64,000 bases of DNA. It comes from Sclerotiophoma versabilis. Taxonomy: Eukaryota > Ascomycota > Dothideomycetes > Pleosporales > Didymellaceae. The notes under the pieces were generated by a model that did not search any database, had not been told where the DNA came from, and saw nothing but the letters and a program-made list of their open reading frames with translations. The stretch lies in assembly GCA_012274445.1 (NCBI GenBank), contig JAAROD010000095.1, forward strand, positions 1,302,001 through 1,366,000. The letters run 5' to 3'. Of this stretch, positions 44,687 through 56,899 are shown piece after piece (position 1 is the first letter of the stretch; each line of letters begins with the position of its first letter). Position numbers and translations under genes: made by a program.

Positions 44687-47600
44687 TACTCTTTAGTTAT
44701 TTTCTAATTTAATAAGAGAGTAGCTAAGTTATAGTTAAGTAGCTTATTTAGTAGTTTTCTAGTAGTATAGGTCTAAAATATAGAGTTATATAGAAGTCTA
44801 AGCACCTAAGTTACTTCTTAGTTAATCTTTTTAAATATCTCTAGTTCTTTAATTCTATCTTATATCCTTCTATACCTTAGTACTATAGTACTATAGCTAA
44901 AAGAGCTTTTTATAGTCTAGTAAATAGCTTATTTATATATACTTTACTCTATCTAAGCTACTTAATTATATATAGATTACTTCTAGGCTTAGTTAGTAGT
45001 ACCTTCTTTAGTAGTAGAATAAAATAAGTATTTAAATAGTTAGTCTTAAGCTTATTTCTAGTATAGTAAGAGTTATAGTAAATAATTTAGATAGCTAACT
45101 AGGTAGTAGCTAGAGGCTAGTATCTATAGTAAAGGTTATATACTATAAGCTTATCTTTTACTAGCTTTATTAGCTATAAAAGTAGGTACTCTCTTCTATT
45201 TTAATAATTTCTAAGTTTATATCTAAAATAGCTATAAGTATACTTAAATTATATTTTAAGTAACTTATTAGTGCTTTATTTACTTAAATATTAGTCTTTT
45301 AGCCTAATTAGTCTAATTAAAAGTTCTTTTTATATTTTATAGTAGTTAGGCAGTGTCTAAAAAAGCTTTTCTTTATCTTTAATATAGCTTTTTTAAACTT
45401 TTAGCTAACTTTTATATAGAAATAATTAAAAGCCTAGTATAAAGCGCGTACTACTACTACTATTACTACCTACCTTACTTCTATCTATACTACTACTACT
45501 ACCTATAAGCTACTTACTTACCTAGCTAGCTTAGCTTTACCTAACTAAGCTTTTTTTACTAGCTTTAGAGGCTTTATTAAGGTCTCTAACTCTATCTCTA
45601 CTACTATAACTACTACTAGTACTAGTACTAGTAGTAGTAATAATAATATTAATACTACTACTTCTATTCTCTACTAGAAGAGTACTTTCTATACTACCTT
45701 TTATAGAGGTTATATAGCTATACTACTAATAAGTAGTATACCTACTCTTTACTATAACTAGCTAGGTAGCTAATAAGCTAAGAGGTATTTTTACTATACT
45801 ACTAGGTACTTATACTATAAGCTATAGGTATTCTGTAAAATAAGCTTATAAATAGCAGTCTAATAGCTTATTTTTAGTTCTACTCTTCTTAAGCCTATTA
45901 GAGTTAAGCTGTAAAATAAGCTTAGGCTTAATAGTAGAGTTACTACTAGTATAAGTAACTTATTTCTACTTATAATTTATCTTTAGTAGCTAATAAGCTT
46001 ACAGTATATAGCTAAGCTATATATTACCTACTAGGTAATAAAGAGGCTTTATAATAATAGTAAGATTAATATATAAAGGCTTTAGATTCTATAGTAGGTA
46101 TAGTTTAGAAGTTAAGCTTATTAGCTACTAGTAGTATATTCTAATGAGCTGCCTCTAGTAGTTTAGTAAGCTTAGCTTAGGTTTTTCCTCTAGAAAGAAA
46201 GGTATTCTCTCTAGTTAGTTAAGAAATTAATCTTTTATTTCTTTATTAATAAGCTTTTATTTATATAACTTATCTTAACTTATAATAAGCTTATTATTAC
46301 CTATTAAGCTACTTATTTATCTATAAAATATTACTATTAGTTACTTTATTTTTCTAGTATAATTCTATTATCTAATTTAAATACTACCTTTTATTAGTAT
46401 CTAGGTAGATATTAAATAAGTTAAGATAGTCTAAGAAGTACTTATAGGCTTACTTAGGCAGTACTTTTATTAGCCTATTAGCTAGTATTTTATTAGCTTT
46501 TATATAGGTAATAGTAAAGGTACTCTTAGTAAACTCTTATTTTAACTATATATTTTATATATCTATATAGTATAGCTAGGTAGTAAGTTACTTACTTTCT
46601 TTAACTACTAGTTAAATAGCCTACTAGTTATTATAAAAGATTTTCTATACTATACCTAAGTTAAGTTATAGTTTATAGAGAAATTATTTTAGAGCTAGAC
46701 TCTTCTTAGCTATATACTCTAAAGCTAGTAATTCTGTCTTAGTAGTTAAAGTAGTTACTATAGCTTAGTAAGCTACCTTTTATATAATTAAGCCTTTAAA
46801 AAGCTATATAATATAGCTCTAAGAAGATTATTAGGTTATACTATTATTAGTAAATAAAGTATTACTATTTATAAGTAACTAGCTACTTAAATAAGCTCTA
46901 TACTTTATACCTAGGTACTTAGTCTAGTATAAGTAGCTAAGAACCTAAGCTACTACCTTAAAGTAAGTAGCTTCTAGGTTAGTTAAGTAATAGAATAGTT
47001 ATAATATAGTATAAGCTATATCTAGCTAGATTATAATAGCTGTATATAGTATAGACCTAATATACTTCTAATAGGCCTTAATCTTCTACTTTAAAGCTTT
47101 TCTATTATACCTAGAAAGCTTAGTTATTAAAAAGAGAATACTTAGAAGTAACTTCTTATCTAAGACCTTAAACTTAGAAGTAAGCTTCTTAATATAAAAG
47201 TTATTTATAAGTATAATAGTATAAGTAGCTTAATTCTAGATAATCTATACTTCTAGAAACTATTTAGTAGCTTTTTAGTTTTCTATTTAATACTTACTTA
47301 TTAATAAGCTTATAAGCTTTTCTATAGCTACTTAATTATTTTAGTAATAAGTAAGTAGAATATTATCTATATAGAAAAGTAGAACTATCTATTACTTATT
47401 ATTAAAGAAGAGTTATAGCTCTTCTTTTAATACCTTTAAACTAAGTATTAGAAGTATACTAGATAGCTCTTTATACTATAGAATTAGTAAATTATATAGT
47501 TTATATAGAGCTTATAGTAACTAAACTACCTAATTAGGTTTTCTAAACCTATTAGGTAGCTTATAAAGTACTTAAGGTTAGTCTTAGTAGCTTATATTAA

Positions 47601-48931
47601 GAAACACGCCTATAATATTATACTAGTAAAGTTCTAGGTTAAACTATATAGCTATTACTACTATAGTATAAAATAATTACGCAGTAAGTATTATAGTATA
47701 GGTTAACTTAATTAAATTCTTAGCCTATAAGTCTCTATATATATAAATTCTAGCTTTATACTTTATAAAGTAGCTATCTTAGTTAAACTTATATATAAAT
47801 ACCTATTTAAGTAGTAGAGGTTTATTTTAGCTACTTAGTTAGTTAATGTCTTTCTATATATACCTTTTAATAAGTATTAATATTTCTTTCTTATAAACTT
47901 AGTAAAATAGAGTACCTAGTAGGTAGTATATAAGCTTTTTTTATTTATTAGGAAGTAGAGAGAGCTTATTATAGTATTTATACTACTAAATTTAGGTAAT
48001 TAGTCTCTTAGCGTATAGTACTAAGGTATTAATTACTATATAAATAGTAATTAGATTTCTTCTAAGCTTTCTATACCTTTCTATATACTTAAATAAAGGT
48101 TTAAGTATCTATAAATACTCTACTAATTAGATTAAGCTAATTATAGTATATAGGCCTACTTTATTATTCTCTTTATTATTATTTCTAAGCTTATTATACT
48201 GCTAGTTATAGAGCTAGTAGCTTAACTAGGTAGCTAGGCTTATAAATCTTTACTAACCTATATATTTTATACTTAGTTTTCCTACTTTTATTATCTTCTA
48301 AAAGAGTATAAGAATAATTAGAGAGCTAGATCTAATATATAAATAAATATAATTCTTATAACCTACTAGTAAGCTCTTTTCTTTAATAGTAAAGTATTCT
48401 TTCTATAAGTTATTAAGTAGAGTCTTTTTATAAAAAGCTTCTAAATCTATGCTAAGCTACTTAGGTTTAGGTTTAGGTATTAGATTAAGTAAGAGTAGAC
48501 TTAAATCTTATTACTCTATATAAATCTCTATTAGTTTACTAGCTAAGCTAACTAATTACGTAGTTTTATTCTTAGAAGCTTATTTAGTACTAGACTAGCC
48601 TTTTAGTAACTAGCTTTCTTTTAGAAATTTACCTCTAAGCTATTACTTAGTAGGTAAGTTAAGTAATAGATTTTCTTTCTTTATAATAGAGAGCTTAATT
48701 ATATTTTTTATTTATATAATTTTACTAGTTTTATAAAGTATCTTAATTATAGTAGTTACTTCTAATACTAAGATAGCTTTTAACTTATCTTTACTATAGA
48801 AAAGCTTTTTATTAAAAGTTATAATCTATATTATAATTCCCTAGTTAAGTTAGAGTACCTATATTCTATAAATATTAGTAGCTTAGTAGCCTACTAAATA
48901 CCTAATATAGCTTCTTAGAGTAACTATAAAG

Positions 48932-51249
48932 TAGGCTAGTAAATAGGTTTAAGATACCTAATATTAGGTTAAGATTAGGTTAGAGTTGTATAGGCTATAG
49001 GTATAGATTAGATTAAGGTACTTCTAGCGTAGGTATAGGTTAGGTAGAGGTAGCACTAGTATAGATAGAGGTTAGGTAAAGGTACCTACTAGTATAGGTA
49101 TAGATTAAGTAGAGTTAGGTAGAGGTTAAGTTTAAGGTACCTAGGCCCTATTTATCTACCTTTAATATTATCTATAGATGTTTATAGAGAAGACGCTAGT
49201 ATAAGGCCTACTAGTATACTTATATATTCTTTTACTAGTTCTACTATTTCTACTAGTAGTAGTACTCTTCTTTCTATTACCTAGCCTTCTTTCTATATTC
49301 TAGCTAGATCTTATACACCTCTATACTATTATCTATAAGTAACTTCTTAAACTAAGAGTATTATAAGGCTTTCTTAGTAGTAATCTACTTCTTAGAATTA
49401 TATATAAATATATATCTAAGAAGGTTAAGAAACTACTTATTAAAGTTTATATAGCCTAGTATTATTTTCTATATAGTAATAGAGAAGGTTATTATATATA
49501 AGATAAGATTATATATAGGTAATTTATAAGCTTCTAGTTATGCTATTTATTATAGCTATTTATAATAGTATAGAATTATTAAAATATATAGGCCTTTATC
49601 TTACTTATATAGAGTTTTTATAAGTAGGTATAACTAAAGTATATAGTTATATAGAAGGTACTAGTAGCTTATTTCTAGTATTCTCTTTAGTCTTATTTCT
49701 ACTATTAAAATTACTACTAGCTAGAAGCTCTAATAGATTATCTACTTTATTAGTAGGTAATAGTTTCTTCTCTTAAGATTAACTCTAATATATTAAATTC
49801 TTAAGAATTATTATTTTTTAGGTTATCTAAGCTAAAAGCCTATACCTTCTATCTCTAATAACAGCTTAGGCAGTATTAAATACTTACTCTATACCTACTT
49901 AAGTAATAGGTACTACTAGAATATTCTTTATAACTTAAGTAAGCTAGAGAAAGAAAGCTTAGTTAGTATACTACTACTTAAGTAGATTAAAGCCTTCTCT
50001 ATTAATATAGGGCGTACTTAGGTAAGATTTACCTTCTCTATAGGTTTACTCTCTTTTATAGCTAGACTTAAATATAGCTAAGCTTTAGCTAAATATTAAA
50101 AAGCTACTCTTTAGTAATAGGTTAGATATAGGAGGCTTTTAGAACTATTAAGTCTCTAGAGTAGGCCTTAGTATAGATTAGAGAACTTAACTTTAGTCTC
50201 TTAGTTCTACTTTATTATATTAATTAAGGTACTCTAGAAACTACTTTTAGTATATATACTTATCTTAAGTATTCTAAGTAGAGTTTTATAGAAGAGGTAA
50301 GTATTTATTATAATTCTGTGCAGATAAAGCAGTATAGTAATTAAGTAGCTAACTAGAGCTCTTACCTATAAGCTAGAATATAGTTAAGAAGAATCTCTCT
50401 TTATACAGTTATATAACATGCTTATTAATAAGTATAATATACGTAACCTGTTTATTAATAAGTATTATATATTATTACTTATTAATAAGTAATACTATAT
50501 ATCTTATTAGACTAACCTTAGTTACTTATTAATAAGTATAATCTTCTAGTAAGTATATAGTTAGTAGATATATAACCTTTATAGTTTATATTTAACTTAG
50601 TTAATTAAGTTTATCTTTAGAATCTTAACTCTTAACTCTTAAGTTAGATAGTCTACTCTATACTACTTATTATTACCCTCTATTACTATAGTATTTTACT
50701 AGGTAATAATCCTAACTATTATAGACTATTCTATACTAGCGGTTATCTCTAAGAACTAATATAAATAGTACTTATAAGCTTTACTTAAGAGTATAACTTT
50801 AATAGCTCTATAGAATATAGTTAAGGCTTTTATTATTAGATATATAGAAGGTATAGAATAAACCTAAAGTTATAAATATATACTAATAGTTTTAGACTAT
50901 AATATTTATATAATCTATACTAAGAGAGTTACTATTTAGTAGAAGAACTTATTCTTAGCTCTATACTACTAAAAGAGATTTAGTATATAGAGTATATAGA
51001 TAAGTAGTAGAGAGATACCTAGGTATAATACTAGTAAAAAACTATTTAGATATACTTAATTAATATTAATACTATAATAACTTTCTATAATAATTAAAGT
51101 TTATCATAAGTATGTTTTTTTAAATTAAGATATAATAACTAAGCTTACCTAATTTCTACCTATACTAGTACTACCTCTATCTAACCTCTACCTATGCTAG
51201 TGCTACTTTAACCTAACCTCTACTTAACCTCTACCTATTTACTAGCCTA
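48932..51249. mobile_element. hAT-like DNA transposon inside Copia-2
   Basis: Perfect 17-base terminal inverted repeats TAGGCTAGTAAATAGGT / ACCTATTTACTAGCCTA lie between CTATAAAG (48924-48931) and CTTTAAAG (51250-51257), an 8-base target duplication with one mismatch. Copia-1b has the uninterrupted site (GAGTAACTTTAAAGCTC near 59420). Both ends carry subterminal minisatellite-like repeats of TAGGTAGAGGTTAGG type in opposite orientation (about 48970-49135 and 51165-51240). An 8-base duplication plus subterminal repeats points to the hAT superfamily; I could not identify a transposase with certainty in the RIPed interior. Confidence 0.65.
50306..50804 (+). repeat. Solo LTR of family A inside the hAT-like element
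   Basis: Exactly 499 bases, TATTATAATTCTG to ACTTTAATA. Inverted-repeat boxes lie between about 50420 and 50540. Flanking pentamers GTATT and GCTCT do not match, so the target duplication is lost or mutated, or a recombination occurred here. Confidence 0.9.
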
Positions 51250-54045
51250 CTTTAAAGCCTTTTTAATTATACTTAGCTACTTATTCTTTATTTAAAGAGT
51301 AGCTATAGTAGCTATATATATATATCCTACTCTAATTTAGTCTTAGATTAGCTATAACTATTCTTACCTGCTTAGGTTAGTACTAGTAGAAGTATTATAT
51401 AAACTACTAGTTAAGCTACTTATTTAAACTCTAAAGCTTATTTATATATAATAGGCTTATATTATAAAGCTAGGCTACTACTATAACTACCTTAGGCTAG
51501 AGCTTCTTAGGTAAGTTTAAGCTACTTCGTATCTTAATAGACTTAGTAATAATCTCTTAGCTCTTTCTTTTAGTAGCTCTATTTAGCTTATATATATATA
51601 GCAGAACCTATTTAATATTAATTTCTACTTTAAGCGCCTAGTATTTATATAAAGAGCTTTCTTATTATAGTAAAGTAGTAGTATTATTATCTTAGCTTAT
51701 TTTATAAATATAGAGCTTATACTAGGTAGCTACCTAGATTAAGAAATTAGTTAGAATATATAAAATCCTAATCTAAGTCTTTTCTTATAGTATATATATA
51801 AAGAGCTTTCTACTATAGTACTTCTTAATTATAAGTATTTATAGTTTACTACTTCTATTTAGAGGTATATTAAATAGATTCTATCTAATTCTTTAGAATA
51901 GCTAAGTAGGCTTCTTATAAGGTTTATATAAAATAACCTACTTAGTATATATAGTTATATATACTTTATAGTTTTTTTAGAGTATTCTACTTATATATAT
52001 ACTATATATATGCTATATAAGTACTTAAAGAGCTTTTAGGCCTAGATAGCTAGCTTAGGTATACTATAGCTACTCTATTAAGCTTCTAGAATATAAGTTA
52101 TGTAAGCATTTTATTATTACTATATTTAATAGGCTTAGAAGGTAGTATAATAGTAGCTTAAATTTAAAGAAAGTAAGGTTATAAGGAAACTATAGGTTAG
52201 TATATAAAATACTTCTATTTAGATTTTTAATATAACCTACTTAGAAAGTACTATTAAGGCCTAGGTACTATACCTCTTTTTTCTATAATTAAGCTTCTAA
52301 GATTATATTAATATAGATTCCTTTTACTATAATAATATTCTAAAGAAGTAGGTTTTCTAAATTTAGGCTATACCTTTTATAAAGAGTATTCTTAAATAAA
52401 TAAGCTTTTTAGCTTATAATAAAGAATACTTAGGTACTTACTTCTACTAGATCTATTAAGGTAGCTAGTATAAAGGTACTAGGTATAAGTCTATCTATAC
52501 TATTAACTAGGTAAGTAGTAGCTCTATTATCTAAAATTATACACTCTAATAGAGAATAGGTATTAAAGTCTATAAAGTTGTAGACTTCTAGCTTCTTCTC
52601 TACTTCTAAGCTTATTAAAAGTCTTATTATTATCTTTAAGTTAAGAAGAGCTACTTAGATATTACTTAGAAACTTAGCTTTAGGTATTCTACTTATAAGT
52701 TAAGGTATACTACCTACTATAATAGCATAGAGAGCTTATAAGTACTAGCTAAGTTACTTAATAAACTTCTTTAGGTTCTTAAAGTAATTAGAATTAAGCT
52801 TCTTAAGTATATTCTAGTAGTATAATTTCTTAAGCTAGTAAAGAGGTATAGATAAGCTTCTTACTATAGTCTCTAGTACTTAGTATTTAGTTACTTTCTA
52901 CTTATAGGTATTTTCTTTTTTCTTATAAGAGTATTTATAGCTATTACCTATAGCTAAGTATTTAAAGTTACTAGTAAAAGTACTCTAGGTAATATCTAAG
53001 TAGTTACTAAAAGTTATAAATATACTAGAGGTATTCTTCTTTACTTTTATTATATATTTATATATTAAGCTACTAAAGACTCTACTTACTTAGTTTAAAG
53101 TAAGTATTTTAAGCTCTAGAATAGTATCTAAGATAATTCTTTAGTATATAGTGCAGGCCTATTTAGAAGTAATCTTATAGCTTAATATATCTAAGAAGTC
53201 TTAGATAGTAAGCTTTCTATTAACTTCTATAAGCTTATAAGCCTTAGCTCTTATATAGAAGTATAACTACTTCTAGTACTAGTCTTATAGAGTAGCTTAT
53301 CTCTGCTTAGCAGCTCTAAGGTAAGCTCTATACTTAGCTTATACTTAGTTCTTAGTGCTAAGTAAGGTAGAAGTAAGCTTCTTTCTTAGAGCCTAGATAA
53401 GTAATTATAGAGTTATACTATTATATAAAATAAGCTATACTATTACTAGTAATATAATTAATAGAGATATAGTAGTATTAACCTAGTTCTATAGCTTCTA
53501 GAGGTGCTTAGCTTTAGCTACCTACTTACTTAATTTAATCTTATACTTAGTAAGCTTCTAGTTATATACTTTAGTACTTAATAGAGTTAGAGTACTATAA
53601 GGTATATATATATTAATTAGCTATATTAATTAACTTTAGGTTAAGTATACTAAAGGCCTTTTATTAAGTATAGAGCTATCTACTAGTTATTTAGAAACTT
53701 TAAAGAGATCTTCTAAGCTACCTAGTAGTAGCTAAAAAGCTTTTTTATATATACTAGAAGTATCTAGAGTATCTAGGTTAACTATATCCTATATATTATA
53801 TAGCTTAGTATACTATATAAGCTGTATATACTAATTAGGCTAGTTAATTTAAGACTTTAATTAGAAGGTACCTATAGAGATAGCTAATTAAGCTTAGAAG
53901 CTATAATTAACTAGGCTACCTATAATAGTAATTTATAGTTACTAAGAATTTAGGTTTAATTAGAGTAGTTAAGCTGTATTTAATAAGCTCTATTAAGCTA
54001 AGTATATAAAGAGATCTACTATTCTTAGAAAGCTAGGCTTATAAC

Positions 54046-54314
54046 TATAATTAAGCTTAAAGAACTATACTTAGGTAATTAATAGTATTTAATTAGTATC
54101 TATTTAAGATTAAATAAAAGCTATCTATTATATATATAGAAAATCTATATAGGTTATATAACCTATCTAAAGTAAGCTTCTACTTACTATTAAAGTTACT
54201 TATTACTATTATACTAATATAATAAGCTTCTAGTTAGCTCTAGAGTAGCTTATAGATAATTCTCTAGGCTATTTAATCTCTATAGAACTAACTAAGTAGC
54301 TTAATTATATAATA
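54046..54314 (-). repeat. 5' LTR of Copia-2
   Basis: 269 bases, bounded by the primer-binding region (GGCTTATAAC, 54036-54045) and by the target duplication ACTAT at 54315. Confidence 0.9.
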
Positions 54315-54319
54315 ACTAT

Positions 54320-54600
54320 TAATTATATAAGAGAAGAAGCTATTATATTAGTATAATACTTATACTTATAGGCCTCTATAAGTAATTATTAGTCTTAGTA
54401 CTATTTATTTAATTACTAATTCTTTAATTAGCTATAGTTCTCTCTATTTTCTAGCTTAGGCTATAATTACTACTATAAATAATAAAGCTAATAGAGGAAG
54501 AGATCTATTTTAAGCTATTAATCTTTTTAATATATTTTAGATTAAAGTTATTTTTCTACTTATAAATACCTTATTTAAGGTATATGTATAGGTATCTAAG
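54320..54600. other. AT-rich spacer, nothing recognised
   Basis: Decayed sequence between the Copia-2 target duplication and the LTR of A5. No frame, repeat or RNA gene is visible. Confidence 0.5.
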
Positions 54601-55034
54601 TATTAAAGTTATAATTTTAAGTAAAGCTTATAAGCACTAGTATAGAATAGTCTATAAGAGTTAGAGTTATTACCTAGTAGAATACTATAATAATAGAAAG
54701 TAATAATAAGTAGTATAGAGCAAACTATCTAGCTTAAGAGTTAAGAAGTTAAGATTCTAAAGATAAACTTAATTAACTAATTTAAATATAAACTATAAGA
54801 GTTATATTTCTACTAACTAAATACTTACTAAGAGATAATACTTATTAATAAGTAACTAAGGTTAGTCTAATAAGATATATAGTATTACTTATTAATAAGC
54901 AGTAATATATAATACTTATTAATAAGTAAGTTATATATATTATACTTATTAATAAGTATATTACGTAACTATATAAAAGAAGATTCTTTCTAGCTCTACT
55001 CCTAGCTTATAGGTAAGAGCTGTAGTTAGCTACT
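54601..55034 (-). repeat. 3' LTR (partial) of A-family element A5
   Basis: Inverted A-family LTR starting TATTAAAGTTATA and running to AGCTACT, where Copia-1b begins; the first 39 or so bases of the LTR are missing. No primer-binding sequence adjoins its outer end, so it is the 3' LTR of a minus-strand element. Inverted-repeat boxes lie between about 54840 and 54960. Confidence 0.85.
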
Positions 55035-56239
55035 TGTTAATAAGCTTGCAGTATAATACTTAGGTAATTAAATAATTAATTAGTGCCTATCTATCTAGAC
55101 GTAATAACTGTTTATATACAAAGGAAATATTATTAGTTATATAACTCTAGAATTAAGCTTATAGGTAGTAGTAGGTTTGCTTAACTATAGTTAGCTTAAC
55201 TACTAAGCTTCTTAAGAGTTAGCTATAAGCTTAGGTGCACAGGCTTATACTTTAGGTAATACCTAGCTCTAATATAATAACGCCTTACTTAGCCTAGTAG
55301 TAAGCTAGTAGCTTACTTATATAATATACTCTCTAGACAGTCTTCTATAAATAAAGAAGTGTCTAATAAACTACTATATAGCTTATTACTTTATTTAGTA
55401 GTAATTATTATACTTTCTATATAAGGCGCTGTTTTAAGCTTCTAATTATTATTAGAGAAGCTTGTTTTACTAGCGTAAACTTTTTATATTAGTTTATGCT
55501 TCTGCTTTAACCTTATAATATTAAGCAGCTCTGTGTATTACTAGATACTTAACTTAAAATATACAGCTTAACTACGTACTGTCTACTTAATTTTAACTTC
55601 TCTATTATCTAGTTTATTTATAGTTAGAGTTTTTATATAATGTCTTATAGTAATAAGCAGTATAGGTGCAGAGTAAGTAGCTTACTTTACCTTTACTAGG
55701 GCTAATTATTATATTATTAGCCCCTCTTACTAATTTTAACTATTTCTAAGTCTATTACTATAGCTATAAGTACTTTCTTATTTTACTCTTAATTTAAGCT
55801 TCTTCTACCTATTTAGCTACTTACTATAAGCTTCTTAAGCTTCTTATACCTCTTAAGTTACTTATAACTTATTATTTAAGCTTAAGTTATAGCTAAGAGG
55901 TAGCTGCTCTTTTTCTACTAGCTTAGATAGCTTCTAATTAAGCTTCTTATACAGCTTTCCTAGGCTCTTTGTAACTATTTAGCTAACTTTAGATAGAAAG
56001 AACCTAAGTCTAAGTGCCTTGCGCGCACTGCTGCTGCTACTACTACTAATACTAAGTACTACTGTGCTGCTACTACTGCTACTAACTATACTACTACTGC
56101 CTGTGCTCTGCTCCTTACGCCTTACACGCCTACTACCTGCCTCTACTACTTAGTCTTACCTTTAGGTGTTAGTAGTTTAGCTTTAGCTATTTAAGCTTCT
56201 TCTACTAGGCCTCTAGGCTCTATTAGAGACTCTAGCTTT

Positions 56240-56720
56240 TTCCTCTCTTACCTGTTACTGCTGCCCCCCCTCTAGCTGCCTCCTCTGCTGCTGCTGCTGC
56301 CTCTACCTCTGCTTCTGCTAGCTTCTACCTCTACTACTACTACTACTACTACTATTATACCTGTTATAGGCACTGCGCAGAGTAAGCGTAGAACTGTGCC
56401 CTGCTTAGGCTGTGTGCATACTCTGCTAGTTAACAGCTTAGCTGTGCAGTGCTATAACGTAGCTAACGCTAGCCCTTATGCCTGCTACTGCTTCTAGTAC
56501 TCTTTAGAGTATTCCTGTTACTTTATATAGGTTCTAGAGCTTCTTAAGCTTATAGTATATAAACTAACAGCTCTTATAGCTCTAGCCCTCTTAAGATAGT
56601 TAGTATTACTCTTACTAATAAGCTGCTAGTGTCTAGAGGTATAACTACTTTTATAGGTTACTATTCTTTCTTTATAATATAGTTTAGTACTAATAATCTT
56701 ATAGAAGTCTATAGACCTAT
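56240..56720 (+). pseudogene. Copia-1b antisense cysteine-cluster region
   Basis: Plus strand, antisense to the element. A Pro/Ser/Ala-rich reading (about 56230-56350) is followed by PCLGCVHTLLVNSLAV then QCYNVANASPYACYCF and a stop at 56494. The pattern is C-x2-C-x12-C, then about ten residues and a Cys/Tyr group that may be a RIPed C-x2-C. A leucine-rich reading follows with further stops. It mirrors 25400-25900 in Copia-1a. Its position matches the antisense frame of A1, but the relationship is inference. Confidence 0.35.
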
Positions 56721-56899
56721 ATATTACTTAGTATATAATAAAGAAGCTTCTAGTAGAGAGTTATAGTTTTAATAAAGACTAAGAGAGAAGCTCTAGATTT
56801 AGGAGTTTAGTAGCAGGCACCTAAGAGAAGAGAGTTATTCTCTCTAGTAGTTAAATTAATTATTTACTCTTTCTTTAAACTACTCTTTTTATAACTCTA

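Larger units (their letters stand above)
46380..54045 (-). pseudogene. Copia-2 gag-pol, RIP-broken
   Basis: On the minus strand, blocks parallel those of Copia-1: RNase H at about 46400-47250, RT at about 47300-48700 (the YVDDI block reads FYIDNIL near 47360), integrase at about 51300-52100 and gag/protease upstream to about 53950. Integrase and RT are separated by the inserted hAT-like element. Stops are frequent in all frames. The 3' region (44690-46380) is low complexity, with CTA-type runs near 45430-45660, and shows no protein signature I can defend. Confidence 0.7.
44418..54314 (-). mobile_element. Copia-2, Ty1/copia element, deeply RIPed, with a nested transposon
   Basis: Two 269-base LTRs (44418-44686 and 54046-54314), each starting TATAATTAAGC and ending AATTATATAATA on the plus strand, are flanked by a perfect ACTAT target duplication (44413-44417 and 54315-54319). 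The primer-binding region GGCTTATAAC next to 54046 equals that of Copia-1. Internal domains run on the minus strand. It is split by a hAT-like element (48932-51249). Confidence 0.92.

Noticed and set aside
50301..50809. Target duplication of the solo LTR at 50306-50804
   Set aside because: Flanks GTATT and GCTCT differ at positions that single RIP transitions do not explain.
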